Shown piece after piece: positions 33,155-41,386 of a stretch of 64,000 bases of DNA (the stretch's first letter is position 1; each line of letters begins with the position of its first letter). The notes beneath the pieces were generated by a model that was not told the origin of the DNA, did not search any database, and saw nothing but the letters and a program-made list of their open reading frames with translations. Both the position numbers and the translations under genes were made by a program. Where the stretch lies: NCBI RefSeq assembly GCF_023534745.1, contig NZ_JAMHJQ010000002.1, forward strand, positions 655,614 through 719,613, read 5' to 3'. Origin of the DNA: Streptomyces sp. 35G-GA-8 (GTDB lineage Bacteria > Actinomycetota > Actinomycetes > Streptomycetales > Streptomycetaceae).

Positions 33155-33595
33155 TTCGGAGACGGGTGGGGGCCGCCCCTAGGTTTCAGTTTCGCGGCTC
33201 CGGGTCGGGCGTCAAGGGCGCTCCTTCGTCGCGTCGGCAAGCCGATGACCTTCGGTCACCCTTGACACCCAACCCTCCACCGCAAGTGCAGCTTTGAGGG
33301 GGGCGGCCCGGGGGAGGGGTCCCCGGGGAAGCACCCATGTGCCAGGGGTCTGTTCCCGACCTCGGCCCGGTGGGTGGTCTGCGCGGCAGTGGAGTGGGGC
33401 GGCCCGGCACCGGCAAAGCGACTGATCCCCGTGGGGAGCTGGGATTCATGCCCCGCTGCGAGGGTCCGCTGTCGGGTGACACCTGTCAGCCGAGGCGGAC
33501 AGGCCCGCCACCTGCACCCAATGTCCCAGTTTGGAAGGGGCTTTGGGGAGGGCTCTGGCGGGTCATGCGTCGGGAGTTCGGTTAACCGGGCCACC
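33155..33595 (+). repeat. Dispersed repeat, copy Y: left arm of a ~440-bp inverted repeat
   Basis: Aligned by eye with the reverse complement of 33745-34185, most positions match over the full length, from gagacgggtgggggccgccc to gtcatgcgtc. Internal landmarks: a nested stem GTCAAGGG (33211-33218) / CCCTTGAC (33259-33266), caccgcaagtgcagctttga, the 74-base block shared with copy X, and tgtcccagtttgg. No coding bias. Confidence 0.85.
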
Positions 33596-33744
33596 TGACA
33601 CATCACCCTCTCCGACCGGTCCAATCAGCACCTCACCAGCCACACCCGCCCCACCGCCCCAGGGTGCGTGCACAGAGGGACAGGTGTGACTCATGGGGCG
33701 GCCAATGGGCCACTCAGAGCCGGTGATGCGTCATGGGAACGACT

Positions 33745-34185
33745 TAACTGCACTCAGGACGCATGACCGGCCGGGGAGCCCCCAGAACAGCCCGCCAAAC
33801 TGGGACATAGGGGGTGGCTTGCGGGTCCGTCCGCCTCCGTCGACAGGTGCAGGCGACAACGAGCCCGCACAGCGGGGCATGAATCCCAACCACCCACCCA
33901 CGCCTGCTCGCTGAGCCGGTGCCGGGCCGCCCCACTCCACTGCCGCGCGCCCCGCAGGGCCCACCGGGCCGCAGGCCGGGAAAGGACCGGCCCCACAAAC
34001 CCAGCCCCCCGGGGACCCCTCCCCCCGGGCCGCCCCCCTCAAAGCAGCACTTGCGGTGGAGGGGCGGGTGTCAAGGGTGGAGCGCAGCGGAATCGGCGCA
34101 GCCGACGCGACGGAGGAGCGCCCTTGATACCCGACCCGGAACCGCGACACTCAAAGATCAGGGGCGGCCCCCACCCGTCTCTGGA
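33745..34185 (-). repeat. Dispersed repeat, copy Z: right arm of the inverted repeat
   Basis: Mirror copy of Y, separated from it by a 150-bp centre (33596-33744) that holds no gene. It carries the same nested stem GTCAAGGG (34070-34077) / CCCTTGA (34121-34127), with a complementary GCGCAGCGGAATCGGCGCAG core. It ends about 125 bp before the VOC gene. Confidence 0.85.
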
Positions 34186-34312
34186 CCCTCCGGGTAACCC
34201 CGGTTACCTCTCGGCACGAACCCGCACCCACCCCCACCGGTGGCAGCCGAAACCCGCTTGCACAGTCGCCCGGCGAGTCGGTACTCAACACTCGGAAGAC
34301 AAGGAGGACACG

Positions 34313-35023
34313 ATGACCACCCTCGGTTCGTTGAACGAATTCTGCTGGATGGACCTAAAAATCCGCGACCAATCCGGCACCACTGCCTTCTTATCGCGGG
34401 CACTGGGCTGGCATTTCGCAGTGGATGAAGAGGACTGGCGCCAGGCCATCAAGATAACCATCGATGGTTACCAGATCGGCAGCGTCAGCAGCCTCGCGAG
34501 CCCGATCTACCCGCCGGACACACTCGCCCACGTCGCCTACTACCTGGCCGTTGACGACGTCGACCGCCGCGCCGAAGCCGCGACAGCGAACGGCGCGCGT
34601 CTTGTCGTGCCTCCTTTTGACGCGGGCGATCAGGGCCGCACGGCGACGCTGATCGACCCGATGGGTGCCGCCTTCTCCCTGTGGCAACCCCAGGGGTTCA
34701 CCGGGTGGAAGTTCCCGCCCCGCTTCGTAGGCGCCCCACACCACATGGTCCTGGCCTGCGACCAGCCAGACCAGGCCCGGGACTTCTACCACCAGTTGAC
34801 AGGTACTCCCCTGATGGCTGCCGCATTCATCGCGGCGCGCGAGCCTACCGCTACCCCGCAGTGGGAACTCTCCGTCGGGATCGATGATCTGGCTGGCGTC
34901 ATCTCCCGCGCGCAGATCGGTGGCCAGGATCTCGCTGCCCGGGTTCGAGACAACGACCACTCCCCCCTGAGATTGCACAGCCCAGAAGGGCTGTCATTCC
35001 GAGTTCACCTTCTGGGGCAATGA
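34313..35023 (+). CDS. VOC family protein, two glyoxalase-like domains, with a TTA codon
   Basis: A 236-residue protein with two VOC modules: about 6-118 (FCWMDLKIRDQSGTTAFLSR, LIDPMGAAFSLWQPQGF) and 125-235 (HHMVLACDQPDQARDFYHQL, LHSPEGLSFRVHLLG). It resembles actinobacterial CFP30B-like VOC proteins; metal-binding residues are not clearly conserved, so no reaction is assigned. Leu27 is encoded by TTA (34391-34393), rare in Streptomyces and read only by the bldA tRNA, so translation may be developmentally gated. Base composition is lower in GC than its neighbours. The ATG has AAGGAGG five bases upstream. Confidence 0.88.
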   Translation: MTTLGSLNEFCWMDLKIRDQSGTTAFLSRALGWHFAVDEEDWRQAIKITIDGYQIGSVSSLASPIYPPDTLAHVAYYLAVDDVDRRAEAATANGARLVVPPFDAGDQGRTATLIDPMGAAFSLWQPQGFTGWKFPPRFVGAPHHMVLACDQPDQARDFYHQLTGTPLMAAAFIAAREPTATPQWELSVGIDDLAGVISRAQIGGQDLAARVRDNDHSPLRLHSPEGLSFRVHLLGQ

Positions 35024-35081
35024 CGCAGGCACGACCACACGGTGTCGACGGACCACGTTGAGCCGACGGCACCTCATTTCG

Positions 35082-35576
35082 TCAGCGGTTCTCAGGCCGG
35101 GCCAGCAGGAGACCGAGCCAGCCCTCGGCGTGGTGCGTGACCGCCGGGGGCGTTGTCTCGTCGGCCTCCGTCCGGTCCACCACGAACTCGCACCAGACCA
35201 CCTTGCCGGGACTCCGCTCCCCCACGCCCCACTTGTCGGCGAACGCCGCGACGAGGAGCAGCCCACGTCCGCCCTCACCGTCCGGCTCATCAACGATCCG
35301 GGGGACGCCGGGTCCGCTGTCGTGCACCTCGACACGGAGTACGTCTCCGTCGTACCCCAGATTCAGCCGGAACCCCCGGCCGGGCGGCACCCCGTGCAGC
35401 AGAGCGTTCGTTGCGAGTTCACTCACGCACAGCAATACGTCGTCGGCGCGGAAGCCCTCGGTCAGATCCCAGTCGACGAGGGCTTGATGGGTGAACAGCC
35501 TGGCGGCGGGAACGGACCGGCGATCGCGGCGGAAGAAGCGCTCCCGGAGTACGGAGTGGCGAGTTGTCGCAGTCAT
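35082..35576 (-). CDS. RsbW-like ATP-binding regulatory protein
   Basis: A 164-residue HATPase_c protein of the anti-sigma-kinase-like group common beside Scr1/DUF397 pairs. LCVSELATNALLHGVPPG is the N box, VEVHDSGPGVPR the G1 box and GGRGLLLVAAFADKWGVG the G2 box; the ending RTEADETTPPAVTHH is variable. The start was set at the ATG giving MTATTRHSVLRERFFRRD. It is divergent from the HTH gene, 113 bp between starts, the layout of abaA-like loci. A sigma-factor or regulator partner is not identified. Confidence 0.86.
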   Translation of the reverse strand: MTATTRHSVLRERFFRRDRRSVPAARLFTHQALVDWDLTEGFRADDVLLCVSELATNALLHGVPPGRGFRLNLGYDGDVLRVEVHDSGPGVPRIVDEPDGEGGRGLLLVAAFADKWGVGERSPGKVVWCEFVVDRTEADETTPPAVTHHAEGWLGLLLARPENR

Positions 35577-35689
35577 GGAGCGATCGTCGCGGAGAGTAAC
35601 TAAACTTGAGCACCAGGTGACTCCGTACAGATCTTTTGTACGGGCCGCACCAGGATCAAGTACGCGTGCACGTGGGGAGTTGGGCCGGC

Positions 35690-36517
35690 ATGAATCCCAG
35701 GAAACATCCGAGGAAGAAGAACGCCTCGGCGATGAAGATGCTGGGCGCCCAGGTGGCGGCCTTCCGCCGGGCGGCGGGTTATACGCAGCGTTCCCTCGGT
35801 GAACGCGTCGTGGCGGACGAGGAGACCATCGCGTCGATCGAGCAGGGCAGACGGCCGCTGAAGGCGGATCTGGCGGAGACGCTGGACGAACTGCTGGACA
35901 CGAAGGGGGCGTTGTCGGTCGGGGTGGCCAACATGCCTGCGATCGACCAGTTTCCGCTGTGGGCGGAGCAGTACGTGGACCACGAACGCGAGGCGATCTC
36001 CCTGTCCTCGTATCAGAACCAGGTGGTGACTGGCCTGCTCCAGACGGAGGCATACGCGCGGGCGCTATTCCGCGGACGAGTTCCGGCGTTCAGCGAGGAC
36101 GAGGTCGAGACCAAGACCGCCGCCCGTATCGAACGCCAAGAAATCCTTCAGCGCAAGGTTCCTCCGACGCTCAGCTTTGTCCTGTGGGAGCCGGTTCTCC
36201 ACTTTCCCCTCGGTGGCCGAAGGGTCCATCTCGATCAACTGAACCACCTGCGCGCTTGCGCTGAACTCCCTGGCCTCTCATTGCAGTTCCTTCGGCAAGA
36301 CCGAACAGCCAACGCCGGGATCAGTGGCCCCTTCTACCTGATGGAGACCCCCGACCACCAGCATCTCGCCTACACCGAATCCCAGTTGGGCAGCCACTGG
36401 GTCTCCGACCCTGACGGAGTGTCCAACATGTCCCGCAGATATGCGATGCTGCGATCGCAGGCCCTTACCCCCGAGGACTCCTTGGACCTGTTGGACAAGC
36501 TTCTAGGAGAGCAATGA
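35690..36517 (+). CDS. Scr1-family HTH regulator (XRE plus DUF5753)
   Basis: A 275-residue regulator. The N-terminal XRE helix-turn-helix covers about 14-70 (LGAQVAAFRRAAGYTQRSLGERVVADEETIASIEQGRRPLK). The DUF5753 domain follows (IDQFPLWAEQYVDHEREA, YQNQVVTGLLQTEAYARALF, LSFVLWEPVLHFPLGG, LPGLSLQFLRQD). The ATG at 35690 is preferred (GGGGAG ten bases upstream, MNPRKHPRKKN). Its stop overlaps the DUF397 start as ATGA. In S. coelicolor such pairs (Scr1/Scr2) behave as antitoxin/toxin-like regulators of secondary metabolism and development. Confidence 0.9.
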   Translation: MNPRKHPRKKNASAMKMLGAQVAAFRRAAGYTQRSLGERVVADEETIASIEQGRRPLKADLAETLDELLDTKGALSVGVANMPAIDQFPLWAEQYVDHEREAISLSSYQNQVVTGLLQTEAYARALFRGRVPAFSEDEVETKTAARIERQEILQRKVPPTLSFVLWEPVLHFPLGGRRVHLDQLNHLRACAELPGLSLQFLRQDRTANAGISGPFYLMETPDHQHLAYTESQLGSHWVSDPDGVSNMSRRYAMLRSQALTPEDSLDLLDKLLGEQ

Positions 36518-36723
36518 ACACGACGCTTCAGTGGTTCAAGTCCAGCCACAGCGATGACGCAGGCGGCGCCTGCCTCGAAGTCGCCCCCTCCCCCCACGCC
36601 ATCCACATCCGCGACTCCAAGAACCCCACCGGCCCCACCCTCGCCCTCGCCCCCACCTCCTGGGCCGCCTTCACCACCTTCGCTGCCACCCACCAGGCGG
36701 ATACGGCGTACCCAGCGGCCTAG
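36514..36723 (+). CDS. DUF397 protein (Scr2-like)
   Basis: A 69-residue DUF397 protein: [20 protein letters not shown], then [18 protein letters not shown] and SWAAFTTFA, the full family signature. Translationally coupled to the upstream HTH gene through an ATGA overlap. Its last 4 bp overlap the convergent prcB stop. Probable partner of the HTH protein. Confidence 0.92.
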   Translation: MNTTLQWFKSSHSDDAGGACLEVAPSPHAIHIRDSKNPTGPTLALAPTSWAAFTTFAATHQADTAYPAA

Positions 36724-37565
36724 AAGAGCGGCGCCCGGGGGCCGTCCGGTGCTTGGAGGCGCTGCTCGACCACCGTGTGGGCGACCTCGGCGACCTCGTC
36801 CTGCGTCAGTTGCCGGTATCCGTCCGCCGTGATGAGCGCGACGAGCGGGAAGAGGCGCCGGGTGAGGTCGGGGCCGCCCGTGGCCGAGTCGTCGTCCGCG
36901 GCGTCGTAGAGCGCGTGCACCGCGGCCATGACGATTTCCTGTTCCGACATGCCCTCGCGGTAGAGCTTCTTTAGGGAACCCCGTGCGTAGACGGAACCGG
37001 ATCCGGTGGCGGCCACGCCTCTCTCCTCGCTCCGGCCGCCGGTGACGTCGTAGGAGAAGATGCGCCCCTCGCCCTTGTCCAGGTCGTAGCCGGCGAAGAT
37101 CGGTACTACGGCGAGCCCCTGCATCGCCATGGAAAGGTTGCCCCGGACCATGGTGGTGAGGCGGTTCGCCTTGCCGTCGAGGGAGAGGGCCGCGCCCTCG
37201 ATCTTCTCGTAGTGCTCAAGCTCCAGTTGGAACAGCCTGACGAGTTCGATCGCGATGCCCACGGTCCCGGCGATGGCTATGGCCGAGTGCTCGTCGGCGG
37301 GGAAGATCTTGTCGCATTCGCGGTGTGCGATGACGTTGCCCATGGTGACGCGCCGGTCTCCCGCCACCAGTACGCCGTCCGCGTATCCCGCCGCGACGAT
37401 CGTGGTCCCATGAGGCGCCTCGAAGCCGCCCTTCACCGAAGGCAACGCCCGCCGGGTGGGCAGCAGGTCGGGGGCCTGTGCCGACAGGAACTCCAAGAAC
37501 GAGGAAGTCTCGGCCGCGGTGAACGCGGGCGGGAGGCCGCCCGTTCCGCGTGAACGATGGGTCAT
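36720..37565 (-). CDS. prcB: 20S proteasome beta subunit, orphan copy
   Basis: A 281-residue N-terminal-nucleophile protease subunit. A 53-residue propeptide precedes the autoprocessing site PHG|TTIVA, with Thr54 as nucleophile. Asp70 (AGDRR) and Lys86 (CDKIF) occupy the Asp17 and Lys33 positions, so the active site looks intact. [15 protein letters not shown] and [20 protein letters not shown] are typical of actinobacterial PrcB. No pup, prcA, dop or pafA gene lies nearby, so this is outside the standard proteasome locus and probably a second copy. Whether it pairs with the host PrcA or forms its own ring cannot be told. Confidence 0.9.
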   Translation of the reverse strand: MTHRSRGTGGLPPAFTAAETSSFLEFLSAQAPDLLPTRRALPSVKGGFEAPHGTTIVAAGYADGVLVAGDRRVTMGNVIAHRECDKIFPADEHSAIAIAGTVGIAIELVRLFQLELEHYEKIEGAALSLDGKANRLTTMVRGNLSMAMQGLAVVPIFAGYDLDKGEGRIFSYDVTGGRSEERGVAATGSGSVYARGSLKKLYREGMSEQEIVMAAVHALYDAADDDSATGGPDLTRRLFPLVALITADGYRQLTQDEVAEVAHTVVEQRLQAPDGPRAPLF

Positions 37566-37710
37566 GTCCGTGTCCTTCCTATAGGCCCCGCATACGTGCT
37601 TGACGGGTTCCGCCGGCCGACAGGGGCCGCGGGCAGCGCTCGACAGCCCGATACCTGCCCGGCGCCTCCGAATCCGTAACTTCGGGCGAATCGCACCGGA
37701 GGCCGACGCC

Positions 37711-38412
37711 TCAGGCCCGCCGGACCGCGCTCACCAACAGCGTGTCGGCGGTACGCGGGCCCTCGGTCGTCGCCGGTAGTACGTCGACGCTGATCCGGGT
37801 GAACCCGTACGCGTCCAGGGCCTTCGTCCAGACCTGCGCCTGGAGCACCCAGCGGTGCATCGTGGTGGGCGCCCCGTCCGGTGTCTTCGCCGCGACATCG
37901 GCGGGCACGACATCGAGCTGTGCGGGCGCGCCGTTCAGGTAGTGGCCGAGGCCGGAGAACACCAGCCGCCCGCCGGGCCGCAGCGCGAGGGCCGCAGCGG
38001 GCAGCAGGTCGCGCGGGTCGGTGAAGTCGACCGCGCCGAAGACGCTGTAGAGCACGTCGTAGGTGTCGGCCATCGCGTGCAGGTGCGGCACGACATCGGA
38101 TCGCACGATGTGCAGGCGCGGCGCGAGGTGGCCGTACAGATCGGTGGCCATGGTGTGCTGCGCGGGCGAGGCGTCGACGGCGGTGATCCGGGCCGGCTCG
38201 TGATAGGTGGCAAGGTGGGCGGCGTGCCGGGCGGCTCCGGCGCCGAGGTCGCCGACGACTCGCCCGGACAGGTCACCAAGGACTTCCGCGCCGGGTCCGC
38301 CGTCCTGGCTCCAGATCCAGTGGAAGGACTCGGGGACCGAGCGGTCACGCTGGGCGCGGGTGCGGCCGTAGTGGTGCCAGAGGTCTGCGGTGGTGGTTGT
38401 CACCCGCCTCAT
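37711..38412 (-). CDS. Class I SAM-dependent methyltransferase
   Basis: A 233-residue methyltransferase. SAM-binding motif I is [19 protein letters not shown], with [14 protein letters not shown] (acidic end of strand 2), [21 protein letters not shown] (motif post I to IV) and [18 protein letters not shown]. The N-terminal [20 protein letters not shown] is shared by a group of Streptomyces methyltransferases of unknown substrate. The start could also be the GTG 9 nt inside ([10 protein letters not shown]). Confidence 0.85.
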   Translation of the reverse strand: MRRVTTTTADLWHHYGRTRAQRDRSVPESFHWIWSQDGGPGAEVLGDLSGRVVGDLGAGAARHAAHLATYHEPARITAVDASPAQHTMATDLYGHLAPRLHIVRSDVVPHLHAMADTYDVLYSVFGAVDFTDPRDLLPAAALALRPGGRLVFSGLGHYLNGAPAQLDVVPADVAAKTPDGAPTTMHRWVLQAQVWTKALDAYGFTRISVDVLPATTEGPRTADTLLVSAVRRA

Positions 38413-38505
38413 CCTGGCGGGCGCGGCCTGGAGTCGGGCCGGTTCCCCGGAATCTCACCCGGGAGCGCTCGGGGCCGCGACCGCCCGCGCGAGCGGCGGT
38501 CGGGG

Positions 38506-38925
38506 CTACTGGCTCGCCGCCGCGAGGGCCGGTTCGACGCGCCGCAGAATGCCCGGCCAGCCACGGCCCATGCCTTCGAACGCTGTCCTGCCCAGGGGGG
38601 AGTCGAGGTCGAATCCGGCGTGTTCGAGCAACAGGCGGGTGCCGGTGCCCTCGGGGTGGAGCTGCCAGGTGATCGTGGAGTCCAGCGTGCCGGGGGCGAA
38701 GCTGTAGCGGAGCAGGCGTTCGGGCTCGACCGCGAGCACTTCGCAGGACTGCTGTCCCCACTGCCCCATGTCCAGAGTGAAGCGGTGACCCACGACGGGG
38801 CGTACATCACCGGTGGCCCACCACCGCGCGTGCAGTTCGGGATCGGTCAGCGCCCGCCAGACCGTCGCGGGCGGATGGGCGATGAACTGGTCACAGCGGA
38901 TGACCTTCGGGTCGGTGGTGCTCAT
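38506..38925 (-). CDS. SRPBCC (AHSA1-like) domain protein
   Basis: A 139-residue START/SRPBCC-fold protein of the AHSA1 type: IRCDQFIAHPPATVWRALTDPELHARWWAT, RFTLDMGQWGQQSCEVLAVE and WQLHPEGTGTRLLLEHAGFD. The ATG overlaps the ArsR stop (ATGA), and GAGGAG lies five bases upstream. ArsR-SRPBCC pairs are common; the SRPBCC protein probably binds a hydrophobic ligand. Confidence 0.9.
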   Translation of the reverse strand: MSTTDPKVIRCDQFIAHPPATVWRALTDPELHARWWATGDVRPVVGHRFTLDMGQWGQQSCEVLAVEPERLLRYSFAPGTLDSTITWQLHPEGTGTRLLLEHAGFDLDSPLGRTAFEGMGRGWPGILRRVEPALAAASQ

Positions 38926-39236
38926 GGGTTCTCCTCGTCGATCAGGTCGCGCAGCGCGCCCATCCGGGCGCGCCAGTAGTGCTCGAAGGGATGCAGCCAC
39001 TCGCCCACTTCGGCCAGTGGTGCCGCCTCAAGGTGGTAGTAGCGATGCCGCCCGCGCGGCTCCTCGCGCACCAGCCGCACGTTCTTGAGCACGGTCAGGT
39101 GCTCGGAGACCGCGGACCTGCTCAGCGCGAACTCACCGGCGAGATCGCCGGCCGCGCGTGGCCCGTTCCGCAATGACTCCAGCAACTTGCGCCGTACCGG
39201 GTTGGCAAGGGCACTGAACACATCGACTGCCGCCAT
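38922..39236 (-). CDS. ArsR family transcriptional regulator
   Basis: A 104-residue winged-helix repressor: VFSALANPVRRKLLESLRNG, AGDLAGEFALSRSAVSEHLTVLKNVRLV (recognition helix), REEPRGRHRYYHLEA (wing). No cysteine metal site is present, so the signal is not a thiol-bound metal. The ATG at 39236 is favoured over the GTG 9 nt upstream because the -10 (CATAGT) ends seven bases before it. Autoregulation is suggested by the palindrome in the promoter spacer. Confidence 0.9.
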   Translation of the reverse strand: MAAVDVFSALANPVRRKLLESLRNGPRAAGDLAGEFALSRSAVSEHLTVLKNVRLVREEPRGRHRYYHLEAAPLAEVGEWLHPFEHYWRARMGALRDLIDEENP

Positions 39237-39243
39237 GCGCCTC

Positions 39244-39273
39244 ACTATGCGTCGGAGAGTTCCGACATGTCAA
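39244..39273 (-). promoter_or_regulatory. ArsR promoter with palindromic operator in the spacer
   Basis: On the minus strand TTGACA (39273-39268) and CATAGT (39249-39244) are spaced 18 bp. The spacer contains the perfect palindrome GTCGGA-n4-TCCGAC (39251-39266). The ATG follows the -10 by seven bases, so the transcript should be leaderless and shut off by the ArsR protein. Confidence 0.75.
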
Positions 39274-39358
39274 CTCTCTCCGACACGTCGGGCGCCGTCA
39301 CGCCGGCGGTCGCCGCGAGGTGGCGGTCGCCGCCGAGGGCGGCGGCGGCTCGGCCGCA

Positions 39359-40564
39359 TCATGGCCGGGTGGACACTCCGGCCGGGTCCGGCGCCGCGCG
39401 CCGTCCCGGCTCCTCGACGCCTTTGGCTCGTCGCCCCCGTATGACCTCGGGAAGCAGCGTGACCAGGCCGGTCGCCGCCAGCACCGCGCCCAGCCACAGC
39501 GGTGCCCGCAGTCCGAAGCCGTCGATCGCGAGTCCGCCCACGGACGAGCCGATCATCACGCCGAGGGTGATGCAGGACGAGTGGACGGTGTTCACCAAGG
39601 CGCGCGCGTTCGCCGTGCGCTGGACGCGGGTGGCCATCGCGGGGTTCATGGTGACGCCGACCAGTCCGATGCCCAGCATGCACACCACAGCGGGCACCGG
39701 TACGTCCGCGAACAGCGCGAATCCGGTGAGGAACGCCAGGTTCAGGGCGAGTCCGGCGCCCAGCACGCGCAGCGTGTACCGGTCGGCGAGACGGCCGACG
39801 ACGGAGTTGCCGATGACGGTCGCCGCGCCGTACGCGATGAGCAGCAGCGGTACGGTTCCGGTGGAGAAGCCGGTGATCTCCGTCATGATCGGGTTGAGAT
39901 AGCTGAAGGCCGCGAAGGTCGCGCCGATGATCATCGTGCTCGTGGAGAACACCAGCCACAGCCGACGCTTCTTGAAGACCGCGAGTTCTTCGCGGAGGTT
40001 CCCTGTTCCCTCGGCTCGGCCCAGGGACGGCACGCCGACGATGGTGCAGAGCGCGGCGAGGACGGTCAGTGCGGAGATGGCCCAGAAGGCGGCCCGCCAG
40101 CCGAACCGTTCACCTATCAGGGTGGACAGCGGCATTCCGAGCAGCGTGCCCAGCATCAGTCCGTTCATGACCGCCGCGATGGCCCGGCCCCGTATCTCGG
40201 GGCGGGTGAGCTGGACGGAGATCGAGACGGCCACTCCGAAGAACGCCTGTGAGGCGACGCCGGTGATCAGTCGCGCCGCCAGCATCACGCCGTAACTGGT
40301 GGCCGTCGCCGCGAGCACATTGCCCACCAGGAAGACGGCGAACAGGATCATCAGCGCGGTCTTCTGATGTGTCCTCAGGAGCGCGACGGTGAGGAAGGGC
40401 CCTCCGAAGGCCATGGCCGCCGCGAAGGCGGTGATCAGGTAGCCGACCTGCGGGACGGTCGCGTCCAGCCCGTCGGCGAGTTGGGGCATCAGTCCGGCGA
40501 CCACGAACTCGCTGGTCACCATGGCGAAGATGCCCAGGGCGAGGACATATACGGCGCGGGGCAT
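39359..40564 (-). CDS. MFS transporter, DHA1-type drug efflux
   Basis: A 401-residue 12-helix transporter. VYVLALGIFAMVTSEFVVAGLMPQLA is helix 1 with the DHA1 acidic residue; PQVGYLITAFAAAMAFGGPFL is helix 2. The A motif lies around LLRTHQKTALM, and motif C-like GVASQAFFGVAVSISVQ is present. It resembles AraJ/Cmx-type exporters. A TetR gene lies 129 bp upstream in the same direction and is the likely repressor. The substrate is unknown. Confidence 0.88.
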   Translation of the reverse strand: MPRAVYVLALGIFAMVTSEFVVAGLMPQLADGLDATVPQVGYLITAFAAAMAFGGPFLTVALLRTHQKTALMILFAVFLVGNVLAATATSYGVMLAARLITGVASQAFFGVAVSISVQLTRPEIRGRAIAAVMNGLMLGTLLGMPLSTLIGERFGWRAAFWAISALTVLAALCTIVGVPSLGRAEGTGNLREELAVFKKRRLWLVFSTSTMIIGATFAAFSYLNPIMTEITGFSTGTVPLLLIAYGAATVIGNSVVGRLADRYTLRVLGAGLALNLAFLTGFALFADVPVPAVVCMLGIGLVGVTMNPAMATRVQRTANARALVNTVHSSCITLGVMIGSSVGGLAIDGFGLRAPLWLGAVLAATGLVTLLPEVIRGRRAKGVEEPGRRAAPDPAGVSTRP

Positions 40565-40620
40565 GGCAAATGGCTCCCGTGATGGGGATGGGGGTGGAGG
40601 TGTGGGTGGGATGGCGATTA

Positions 40621-40642
40621 TTTTGGATCGATCAGTTCAAAA
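40621..40642 (-). promoter_or_regulatory. Candidate TetR operator upstream of the MFS gene
   Basis: ttttggatcgatcagttcaaaa has TTTTG/CAAAA ends and an ATCGAT centre in an AT-rich patch 57 bp before the MFS start. It is only partly palindromic. Confidence 0.35.
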
Positions 40643-40693
40643 TTTGAGCAGGCGCAAGCGCGTCCCCTGTGCGTACGCGGGTCCCCGCGCGGC

Positions 40694-41320
40694 TCAGCGC
40701 CGGAGCGCGTCCACGGCGATGGCCGCGACGGATTCCAGCGCGGCGCGGTCCGCGCCCCCTTGCGCGGAGACCCGCATGCCGGCGATCACCGCGTTGAGGA
40801 ACCGGGCCAGTTCGCCCGCGTCCCGCGAGGAGCCGATCTCACCGGCGCGCTGACCGGCCTCCAGCGCCACCCGCAGCGAGGCGAGCCGCAGCGCCAGGTC
40901 GCGGTCCAGGATGGCGTCGGCGTCCGGGTCGCGTCCGGCGAGTTCCACGGTCGTATTGACCGTCAGACAGCCCAGGCTGCGACCGCCGCCCTCACCACCG
41001 CCGGCGCCCCCGGCCCCCTCACGGACCGCGAACTCGCCCTCGATGATGGAGTCGAACAGCGCCTGGATCCGCTCCACCGTCGGCCGCTCCTGATCCTCCA
41101 AGATACGGATCTGCCGCATGGTCATGGTGTCGATGTAACGCGTCAGGGACCGTCTGAACAGGTCGCGCTTGCTGTGGAAGGTGTTGTAGATGCTGCTGCG
41201 GCCCAGCCCGGTGGCCTCGCACAGGTCCTGGGTCGAGGTCGCCTCGTAACCGTTCGCCCAGAACGTACGCATCGCCGCGTCCAGGGCCCGGTCCTCGTCG
41301 AATGTCCTCGGTCTGGCCAT
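40694..41320 (-). CDS. TetR/AcrR family regulator
   Basis: A 208-residue regulator. The HTH is RALDAAMRTFWANGYEATSTQDLCEATGLGRSSIYNTFHSKRDLF. The C-terminal domain (SLTRYIDTMTMRQIRILEDQE, CLTVNTTVELA) is the TetR_C type found in regulators of efflux or quinone stress. A Gly-rich loop (EGAGGAGGGEGGG) is inserted. The ATG giving MARPRTFDEDR is preferred over a GTG three codons upstream because of the -10 spacing. Likely represses the downstream MFS gene. Confidence 0.88.
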   Translation of the reverse strand: MARPRTFDEDRALDAAMRTFWANGYEATSTQDLCEATGLGRSSIYNTFHSKRDLFRRSLTRYIDTMTMRQIRILEDQERPTVERIQALFDSIIEGEFAVREGAGGAGGGEGGGRSLGCLTVNTTVELAGRDPDADAILDRDLALRLASLRVALEAGQRAGEIGSSRDAGELARFLNAVIAGMRVSAQGGADRAALESVAAIAVDALRR

Positions 41321-41327
41321 GACCGGC

Positions 41328-41357
41328 ACGCTACAGGTTTTGGAACGCTCGATGCAA
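41328..41357 (-). promoter_or_regulatory. Leaderless promoter of the TetR gene
   Basis: On the minus strand TTGCAT (41357-41352) and TAGCGT (41333-41328) are spaced 18 bp, and the ATG at 41320 follows after seven bases. No ribosome site is present. Confidence 0.5.
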
Positions 41358-41386
41358 TACCTGTCTCAGCCGCTGACCGTCAGCCG

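Noticed and set aside
32832-34123. Several 70-140-codon frames in the repeat region
   Set aside because: They appear in parallel in the repeat copies, on both strands, with no codon bias or start signals; explained by the repeat.
34124-34312. Upstream extension of the VOC gene
   Set aside because: The added residues are translated repeat and leader sequence; AAGGAGG directly precedes the ATG at 34313.
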